Origin: Leptobrachium leishanense
Lineage: Eukaryota; Chordata; Amphibia; Anura; Megophryidae
Length of the DNA: 64,000 nt
Direction of reading: 5' to 3'
Assembly (NCBI GenBank): GCA_009667805.1
Contig: CM019066.1
Location: 1,984,001 to 2,048,000, forward strand
Below the pieces are notes generated by a model. The model searched no databases, was not told the DNA's origin, and saw only the letters and a program-made list of their open reading frames with translations. Positions 56,451 through 64,000 of the stretch are shown piece by piece. Every line of letters begins with the position of its first letter. Position 1 is the first letter of the stretch. The position numbers and the translations under genes are program-made.

Positions 56451-59126
56451 AGTTATTATTATTATTATTCTTTATTTATAAAGCGCCAGCATATTCCGCA
56501 GCTCTGTACAATAGGCACAGTATAGACAGGGTTACAATACATTGAACATTTGACAAACAGTACAGGAGGAGATGAGGGCCCTATTCCCGTAGGAACTCAC
56601 AATCTAGGAGGGTTGGGGTTGGAAACAGGAGGAGAGGACTGCAAGGTGAGAGTGATTGATGGTTGCGTCAGTGAGTTGGGTGGTAGGCTTCCCTAAATAG
56701 GAATGTTTTAGGGAGCGTTTGAAGGAAGAGAAGTAGGGGAAAGTCTGACAGTACGAGGGAGAGCGTTCCAGAGAGTGGGGGCTGCGCGTGAGAAATCCTG
56801 CAGTCTATCATGGGAAGAGGTGATGCGGGGAGAAGCTAGGCGCAGGTCACTGTTAGGACCTTAGGGAGCGGGCTGGGGTGTATTTGGTGAATAGTGAGGA
56901 CAGGTAGTGGGGAGCTGAGTTAGTGAGGGTTTTGTAGGTAAGGATAAGGATTTTGAACTTAATTCTGCAGTGGATGGGGAGCCAGTGAAGGGACTCGCAG
57001 AGGGGAGCAGCAGAGACAGTGCGGCGGGTGAGGTGAATTAGCCTGGCGGAGGCGTTCAGGATGGATTGTAGGGGGGAGAGGCGGGACAGAGGGAGGCCAG
57101 ATAAGAGATTATTGCAATAGTCGAGTCGGGAGATTACCAGGGCGTGTATGAGTTGTTTTGTGGTGACAGTGGTAAGAAATGGCCGAAATCTGGAAATATT
57201 ATGCAGTTGGTATCGGCAGGAGGAGGAAAGAGACTTGATGTGGGGGATGAAGGAAAGAGCAGAGTCAAGTGTAACTCCAAGACAGCGAACTTGGTTTGAT
57301 GGGGAGATGGTGATACCCTCCACCGTGATAGAGAAGTCAGGAAGTGGGGAGGCATTGGAGGGAGGAATAAGTAGGAGCTCAGTCTTTGACATGTTGATCT
57401 TTAGGTGGTGGGAGGCCATCCAGGACGAGATGCCAGATAAACAGTCACTGACTTTTGAAAGGACAGGGGGAGAGAGATCAGGGGTAGAGAGGTAGATCTG
57501 AGTGTCATCAGCGTAGAGGTGGTAATTAAAGCAAAGCTGTTGATGATTTTGCCCAGGGAAGAGGTTGTAGATGGAAAAGAGCAGAGGACCAAGGACAGAG
57601 CCTTGAGGTACACCAACAGATAGAGGCAATGAAGAGGAGGAGTTACCAGCAAAGGACACACAGAAGGACATGTTGGATAAATAGGAGTCAACCCAACAAG
57701 TACAGTGTCACCGAGACCCAGAGAGTTGAGGGTCTGTAGAAGGAGGGGGTGGTCAACAGTGTCAAAAGCAGCCGAGAGGTCAAGCAGGATGAGAATAGAA
57801 TAGTGGCCGTGTTTTTTAGCAGTTAGGAGGTCGTTGGTGACTTTGGTGAGGGCAGTTTCAGTTGAGTGTAGGGGACGGAAGCCAGATTTCAGGGGGTCAA
57901 GTAGGGAATTGGAGGACAGGAAGAGGGAGAGGCAGTTGAAGACTAGTTTTTCTAAGAGCTTAGAGGTAAAGGGAAGCAGGGATACAGGACGGTAGTTGGA
58001 TGGAGAGTTGAGATCGAGGGATGGTTTCTTTAGTAAAGGGGTAACTAGCGCGTGTTTGAAGGCGGATGGAAAGGAGCCAGTGGAGAGAGATAGGTTGAAG
58101 ATGTGTGTGAGAGCAGGGGTGAGGGAGGAGGAGAGAGGAGGAATTAGATGTGAGGGAATGGGGTCGAGCGGGCACGTGGTGAGATGTGAGGAGGACAATA
58201 AGGAATTGACTTCCTCCTCAGTGGCTGGGAGGAAGCGGCAGAGGGTGGCAGAGGGGACCTCTGGGAGTGGAGGTGGCAGATAACTATCTTGTGTTGGGAT
58301 GTTGCTTCTCATAGTTAAAGTTTTACTGAGGAAGTAGTCTGCCAGGTCTTGAGCGCTGAAGGCAGCTGAGGGGGGAGGTGCAGGTAGGTAGAGGAGGGTG
58401 TTGAAGGTGGACCAGAGCCGTTTAGGGTTGGAGGACAGCGTAGATATAAGAGATGAGAAGAAGGATTGTTTGGCCAGGTGGAGGGCAGAGGTGTATGACC
58501 GGAGAATAAACTTGAAGTGAACAAAATCAGCTTCAGAGCGGGATTTCCTCCAGGCACGCTCTGCAGTGCGGGAGCATCTTTGCAGGTAGCGAGTGTGGAG
58601 GGTGTGCCAGGGCTGAAGCTGGCGGCGTGGGGCCTTACAGAGTCGAAGAGGAGCAAGAGTGTCTAGAGCAGAGATAAGAGTAGTGTTGTAGTGATTAGTG
58701 GCAGCATCAGGGCAGGTGAAGGATGAGGTGTGAGGGAGGTGGTGAAGTAGATTGGAGAATTGATGGGGGTCCACAGCATCTAGATTTCTGCGAGTGCGTG
58801 TGCGGGGTGGGGGAGCAGGGTGTTTAGGAAGTCCAGATAGGTTGAAAGAGAGAAGGTGGTAGTCAGAGATGGGGAAAGGGCGACAGTTGAACTCAGAAAT
58901 GGAGCAGAGGAAAAGACAAGGTCAATAGCGTGACCATCGCGGTGGGTAGGGAGGAGGGAGGATTGTGTGAGTCCAAGGGAGGACGTGAGTGAAAGAAGTT
59001 TGGAGGCAGCAGGGGCGGAAGGATCATCAATGGGAATGTTGAAGTCCCCGAGAATTAGGCATGGAAGATTAGAAGACAGGAAGTGAGAAAGCCAGGTAGC
59101 AAAGTGGTCAAAGAACTGGGAGGTTG
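56451..59126 (-). pseudogene. L2-type LINE: endonuclease C-terminus, reverse transcriptase and 3' UTR
   Basis: Read on the minus strand. 58775-59120 encodes the end of the AP endonuclease (LILGDFNIPID). 57690-58774 encodes the linker and RT fingers/palm ([36 protein letters not shown]). After a frameshift near 57680 the frame 56853-57671 gives [13 protein letters not shown], the catalytic YADDTQIY (YADD at 57504-57515) and the C-terminal [20 protein letters not shown]. The 3' UTR ends at a TTATTA microsatellite after GGCGCTTTATAAATAAAG. Stops and frameshifts make it inactive. It is truncated within the endonuclease and inserted in segment X. Confidence 0.93.
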
Positions 59127-59262
59127 GTCACACGGTATAATGGGAATTAGCGCAGATGACATTTTTTTCTTTGTTATGTTTTACACATGTTGTTGGGCTG
59201 GATGCATTTGGTGGTTGCAGCCGCCCCATCGGGGAATTGGCGCGACCCCATCCCTCCTGTAC
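59127..59262. repeat. Segment X, right part of the second copy
   Basis: Continues GGTATAATGGGAATTAGCGC exactly where the first copy does at 56036, after the L2 insertion. Ends at the start of array 5. Confidence 0.8.
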
Positions 59263-59263
59263 T

Positions 59264-60676
59264 ATATATTGCTCCCGCTCACATGGGTATATTTTCCCCC
59301 GCTCACATGGGTATATATTGCCCCAGCTCACATGGGTATATATTGTCCCGCAGCTCACATGGGTATATTTGCTCCAGCTCACATGGGTATATTTGCCCCC
59401 AGCTCACATGGGTATATTTGCCCCAGCTCACATATGGATATATATTGCCCCCAGATCACATATGGATATAATGCCCCCAGCATTATAGGAATATATTGCC
59501 CCCAGCTCACACATGGATATATTGCCCCCAGCTCACACATGGATATAGTGCCCCCAGCTCACACATGGATATAGTGTCCCAGCTCACACATGGATATATA
59601 TTGCCCCAGTAGCTCACACATGGATATATATTGCCCCAGCAGCTCACACATGGATATATATTGCCCCAGCAGCTCACACATGGATATATTGCCCCCAGCT
59701 CACATGGGTATATTTTCCCCCAGCTCACATGGGTATATTTGTCCCCCGCTCTCATGTGTATATTTGCCCCAGCTCACATGGGTATATATTGCTCCAGCTC
59801 ACATGGGTATATATTGCCCCAGTAGCTCACATGGGTATATATTGCTCACAGCTCACATGGGTATATTTGCCCCCAGCTCACATGGGTATATTTGCCCCCC
59901 ACTCACATGGGTATATTTTGCCCCCAGCTCACATGGATATATAATGCCCCCATCTCACATGGGTATATTTGCCCCCAGCTCACATGGGTATATTTGCCCC
60001 CCACTCACATGGGTATATTTTGCCCCCAGCTCACATGGATATATAATGCCCCCATCTCACATGGGTATATTTGCTCCCAGCTTACATGGGTATATATTAG
60101 ACATGTGCATTCGTTTTAGTACTAAAACGATTTAGTCTGAATTTTGGGATAATTTAGTTTTCGTATGACTCAAGTGAAACGAAACTGCTCAGTACAAAAA
60201 ACGAAAGAAACTAAAATAAAATGCACTACATTTTAGTTTTTGTGATATTACATTGAGTGAAGGAGACCAGCAATGAAGAGCACAACATCCGAAGTTCTGC
60301 ACTCTCCACATGCCAATGCAGTAGGATGTTCTATACAGAGAGGGGCATTAATTAATGCAGGAGGATGTTCTATACATTATACAGATAGGGGTATTAATGC
60401 AGGAGGATGTTATATACATTATACAGAGAAAGGTATAAATTGAGGAGGATGTTCTATACAGAGAGGGACATAAATTAATGCAGGAGGATGCTCTAAACAT
60501 TATACAGAGAGGAGCCTTTTTTTTTTAGCCCTTTAAATCCAGTGGCTGTGAGCGCTGAGATCGGCTGCTTGTTACATTATCTCTCAGTACAATGTATAAG
60601 GCTCAGCTGTTACAGTAACTGACTGTAACAAAGCTCAGAGTTTCAGTAAAACAAGGAAATAATATTTTTCTAACCT

Positions 60677-60714
<38 letters not shown>

Positions 60715-61345
60715 TTATTTACTAGTTTTACTGAAACTCTGAGCGCTGTGATGAGCAGCAGTCAGTTACTGTAACTTCTTTGCCTGACACGGGGCAGTAT
60801 TACAATGTTGGTGCTAACTTAACCAGAGCTGTTGTAAACTGAAAACCTCCATAGGCTATAATGGCTCTGGGAAGTTTACAACAGCTCTGGTTAAGTTAGC
60901 ACCAACTCTGTAATATGGCCCACATTGTGCTGAGAGAGAGATACTGTAACAAGCAGCGATCTCAGCCCTCTGAGGAGCCACTACAATAGTAATTGTATCC
61001 ACTGGTTTTCGGATGAATGAAATAAATTAGTTTTCATACTAAAGAACTGAAAACTAATTTCTTTAGCAACTAAATAAATTGCATTTTAGGACTAATCCAT
61101 TAGTTCAAAATGAAATTTTGTGCTGTTCACATGTCTAGTATATATTGCCCCAGCTCTCATTGGTATATTTGCCCCCAGCTCTCATGGGTATATTTGCCCC
61201 CAGCTCACATGGGTATATTTGCCCCCAGCTCAAATGGGTATATATTGCCCCAGCTCACATGGGTATATTTGCCCGAGCTCACATGGGTATATATTGCTCC
61301 CAGCTCACATGGGTATATATTGCCCCCAGCTCTCACCTCCTCTGC
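59264..61345 (+). repeat. AGCTCA minisatellite, array 5, split by a hAT element
   Basis: Units CAGCTCACATGGGTATATTT with GCCCC variants occupy 59264-60097 and resume at 61138-61345. The break is the hAT at 60098-61137. Confidence 0.9.
60098..61137. mobile_element. hAT-type element inserted in the minisatellite
   Basis: TAGACATGTGCATTCGTTTT ... TGCTGTTCACATGTCTA with GTATATAT duplicated exactly (60090-60097, 61138-61145). The interior contains a TA run (60682-60711) inside a foldback and a 34-bp-arm palindrome (60815-60912, GTTGGTGCTAACTTAACCAG). No transposase. Confidence 0.9.
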
Positions 61346-61367
61346 TGGCCCCAGGCTCTGCCAGCGT

Positions 61368-61557
61368 TCTTCTCTTCTTCCCACGAGGAGAGCAGCCGCT
61401 GGCATGATGCAGCTTGGCCACTCGCTAGGACCCACCTGACCAGCAGCGCAGCCGCGCTCTCGCGAGAACGCGCGCTGGTCAGGTGGTTCCCATACCAGGC
61501 GAGCGGCCAAGCTGCATCATGCCAGTGGCCGCTCGCCTTGTTGGGAGAAGAGAATAA
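61368..61557. repeat. GC-rich hairpin centred on TCTCGCGAGA
   Basis: Left arm TTCTCTTCTTCCCACGAGG... and right arm ending TTGGGAGAAGAGAA. The dyad lies in TCTCGCGAGA (61458-61467). CAGGTGGTTCC/GGACCCACCTG lie near the centre. CTCTCACCTCC (61331-61341) gives a donor-like edge on the left; the right edge lacks one. Confidence 0.85.
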
Positions 61558-61970
61558 TGCCGGTGGTGCCAATTTTCTCGGGGGGGGGAATTGCCCATTG
61601 TCCCCCCTGAATCCACCCCTGTGCTGCTCGCGTGGGGTCCACCAGCCACCTGCGATCTTGTGGCTGGCTGGTGGAGCCCACACGATCGGCAGGGCTGCTG
61701 TGCTGGGTGCCCCCTGGCTGAAAGGCACCCTGTATATAACGCACAGTGAATGTTATAGGCAGTGTACATACAGATGGGTGAGCTGTGCCCCCCCTCCCTC
61801 TGATCTGGGGACTTTTTACAGGACTTTTTTTCTATTTTTTTTATTAGCTGGCCGGGCTGTGCGATGCTGCTGGTCATGTTCACAGCATGCACGGAGTTGA
61901 GCGCTCCTCCTCCCTCCCTCCACTCTGTAGTGGAGAGAGGGGGCGGCCAGCAGCGGAGAGAAGGAGGGGG
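61558..61970. other. No gene seen
   Basis: GC-rich non-coding sequence between the hairpin and the next hAT end. It may be the right part of the unit carrying array 5, but no terminus was identified. Confidence 0.3.
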
Positions 61971-62173
61971 CAGCGGCATAGCGTGGGTTGTCAGCGCCTG
62001 GGGCAAGGCAAGAATTGTGCGCCCCCCAACCTGTGGACACAGTAACACACCCTGATTCCCTTCTACCAGTAGAGTATTGACCCCCTTACCCCACAAACAC
62101 ATGTATTGTATATTAACAAAATACTAATATAATAAAAACATGAAACACACATGCTCCCCATGCTACGCCACTG
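61971..62173. mobile_element. Short hAT-type MITE with the same left end as 27853-29565, without cargo
   Basis: CAGCGGCATAGCGTGGGTTG ... CATGCTACGCCACTG. The first 70 bp (through GCGCCCCCCAACCTGTGGAC) match the element at 27853; where that one continues with the minisatellite, this one has 100 bp of AT-rich sequence. Flanking octamers do not match. Confidence 0.7.
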
Positions 62174-62705
62174 CTACCAGTCACCCTGTCCCAGTATACC
62201 CTAGCATAGTTCCACTCTCACACTATACCCAGTCACTCACTCCCAGTAACCCCAGCCAACCTCTCCCAGTACCCCCAGTCACTCTCTCCCTCTCCAAATA
62301 CCCCCAGTCACTCTCTCCCTCAAGTACCCCAAGTCACTCTCTCTGTACCCCAGTCACTCTCTATCCATTCCCCCAGTCACTCTCTCTCCAAGTACCCCCA
62401 GTCACTCTCTCCCAGTACCCACACTTTTTCCCAGTACATCCAGTCACTCTCTCCCAGTACCCCAGTCACTGTCTCTCTCCAAATACCCCCAGTCACTCTC
62501 TCCTTCTCTCGCTCAGTACCCCCACTTTCTCCCAGTACCCCCAGTCACTCTCTCTCCAAGTACCTCCGGTCACTCTCTTCCACCAGTACCCCCAGTCACT
62601 CTTTCTCTCTCTAAGTACCCCCACTTTCTCTCAGAACCCCCAGTGAATCTCTCTCTCTATCCAAGTACCCCCAGTCACCCTCTCCCCATACCCCCAGTAC
62701 CCACT
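62174..62705 (+). repeat. Minisatellite CCCCAGTCACTCTCTCC
   Basis: Irregular units of about 22-32 bp built from CCCCCAGTCACTCTCTCCCA and AAGTACCC. Proline/serine-rich frames are artefacts. Confidence 0.85.
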
Positions 62706-62935
62706 GGTGTATTTTGGCCTAGGCCAATAAGGCCTAGGCCTATGGCGGCGCTTTCCAGGGGGCAGCGGCCCGCCGGGTGCCCCCACCCCAAAAAACTAAT
62801 TTTTTTTTTTTTTTTTTTACTTTTGCAAGTTATTTTACCAGGAAGGATACATTGAGATGTCACTAATTTTCCAGTATGTCCTGAGTAGGCAAGGCCTAGG
62901 CTTTCACTTTCCAGGGGGCAACAAAAAACCTCACC
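62706..62935. repeat. GGCCTAGGCC repeat fragments and LINE tail
   Basis: AATAAGGCCTAGGCCTATGG, a T run, then TTACCAGGAAGGATACATTG (the retroelement tail also at 48390 and 51080) and a second AAGGCCTAGGC piece. Confidence 0.5.
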
Positions 62936-63545
62936 ACTAAATGGGTTACTCACAGAGCACCGAAATGACGCCAACATTTTGGTGTTCTGTAGTTCCCTGC
63001 GCTTCGGGGAATAAAATTTCCCCACCCTGCAGTGAATTCACCATTCACCGCAGGGTCCCCAAAGTGCATGGAGTCGGCCGCTGTATGCTGCCACCGCAAA
63101 CCCATGGCCTGCTGTTTTCAAAAGAACTACTGAACGAAAATGTCTGGAATTTACATATAAGATCCTATGATTGATAATAAAAAGTTCTGTTACAGAAAAA
63201 AGAACCGCTATTAAAAAAAAGGGGGGGGGATTTTGCCCACAAAATTCTGAAAACTTACTGAAAGGTACTAAAAAAAATTGATAAATAAATAAAGACTTTT
63301 TACTGCAGATTAAAATAATAAATGGTTTATTAGATATTGCATAAAAACGGGAATATTTTTAACATTGAAACCTATGGGGTTCACCTGAATAAACCTGCTG
63401 ATTGAAACCACTGAACATCAGGGCATTTCACTGCCATTTCTCTGCTGATTGGTGTTCTCTGAATAGATTAACCATTACTTCTCTATGGGGATTTGCAATG
63501 CCTTCAAACAGCACCGCATTTGCTGGCAGTTTGCCAAACTTGTGT
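62936..63545. repeat. Diverged CAGGGTTATCC-family copy
   Basis: CCGCAGGGTCCCCAAAGTGC, ACTACTGAACGAAAATGTCT, ATAAATGGTTTATTAGATAT and AACGGGAATATTTTTAACAT follow in the same order as in 43759-44670. Older than that copy. Confidence 0.65.
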
Positions 63546-63564
63546 GTGAGCATATCACCAGAGC

Positions 63565-63934
63565 AGTGGTGTACTTAGAGGAGTGGCGGAGGGCGGGCCG
63601 CCCCAGGTACCAGTGATTATTGGGGTGTCATTAGGGGGTACTAGGAGGTGTCACCGTCACTGTGTGTCAGCTTTGAGCTGTGTTCTCAAACAACGAGCAG
63701 CGGAGCAGGACGTTTGCATATGGAATAAAATCGAATAGAATAAAAATCCCCCTCTCCTCCCTCCATAGCTCCTCCCCTGCCCCGCAGCAGCTCTAGGAGA
63801 GGGGAGGGGGATGTGATTTGTGTGCAGAGAGTGAAGATGACCGTAAACGGCAGGTAAAGGGGGAGTATCAGCAGAATATGAAGCCCTGTCTGCTTACTGC
63901 TGTTTAAAGTGGACCTTTCCTTAACCAGCACTTG
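63565..63934. other. hAT-like left end (CAGTGGTGTACTTAGAGG), then no feature
   Basis: The terminus resembles CAGTGGCGTA-type hAT ends, but no right end is present before the window closes. Confidence 0.4.
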
Positions 63935-64000
63935 TCACGATGGGGGTCGGGGACCTGACCTGACAGAGAGGGGTGTGAGCCTAATGAGCAGTGAAAATAG
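63935..64000 (+). other. Possible start of an LTR (TGTCACGATGGGGGTC), cut by the window end
   Basis: The first bases resemble the LTR starts at 18253 and 23070 (TGTCA). Only 66 bp are visible, so this is weak. Confidence 0.25.

Noticed and set aside
62140..62646. 168-codon Ser/Pro-rich frame
   Set aside because: Translation of the CCCCAGTCACTCTCTCC minisatellite.

Overview
The window reads as intergenic DNA from a large, transposon-rich vertebrate genome, most likely an anuran amphibian. I base this on the mix of elements: many hAT, Tc1, Harbinger-like and piggyBac-like elements, CR1, L2 and Penelope retroelements, and short Ty3/gypsy-type LTR elements. I found no convincing host gene exon, rRNA or functional tRNA. 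Almost every long open frame is either a decayed transposon protein or a tandem repeat whose unit happens to lack stops. The species assignment is inference.

Layout. 1-3.3 kb: a LINE reverse transcriptase on the minus strand, broken by a 1.27-kb insertion and by a TTA-target MITE, next to a minisatellite. 5.16-9.2 kb: a hAT element (8-bp duplication) that has received a Penelope element encoding a reverse transcriptase/GIY-YIG protein and carrying a hammerhead-ribozyme motif. 9.5-16.3 kb: inverted repeats carrying degenerate hammerhead motifs, and a hAT element (10324-11873) carrying a minisatellite plus GC-rich hairpins. 18.2-25.4 kb: a CR1 LINE inserted in LTR-like sequence, a solo LTR, and a gag-only LTR element. 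25.6-33.6 kb: CpG-rich TTA-target MITEs, and an L2 LINE split by two hAT elements, the second carrying the same minisatellite-plus-hairpin cargo. 33.6-35.8 kb: a 54-bp satellite split by a hAT element. 36.7-48 kb: a piggyBac-like MITE, a four-deep nest (hAT > hAT > Tc1 > MITE) and more MITEs. 49.2-49.6 kb: a broken Tc1 transposase. 51.3-61.6 kb: further copies of the minisatellite-plus-hairpin cargo, a MITE inserted in the end of its own near-twin, and a nearly complete L2 LINE. 61.9-64 kb: hAT fragments, a minisatellite and repeat debris.

The most unusual signal is a recurring module. A 20-25-bp minisatellite (core CCCCAGCTCACACATGG) is followed on its 3' side, within about 25 bp, by a CpG-rich hairpin of about 0.1-0.26 kb. 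The module occurs four times, always in the same relative orientation. Three of the four copies lie in elements with three unrelated sets of ends; the host of the fourth is unclear. Several hairpins in the window have splice-donor-like sequences facing outward at their edges, and two have the palindrome TCTCGCGAGA at or within two bases of the dyad centre. This looks like mobile cargo that could act as a bidirectional promoter with first exons; that function is a hypothesis.
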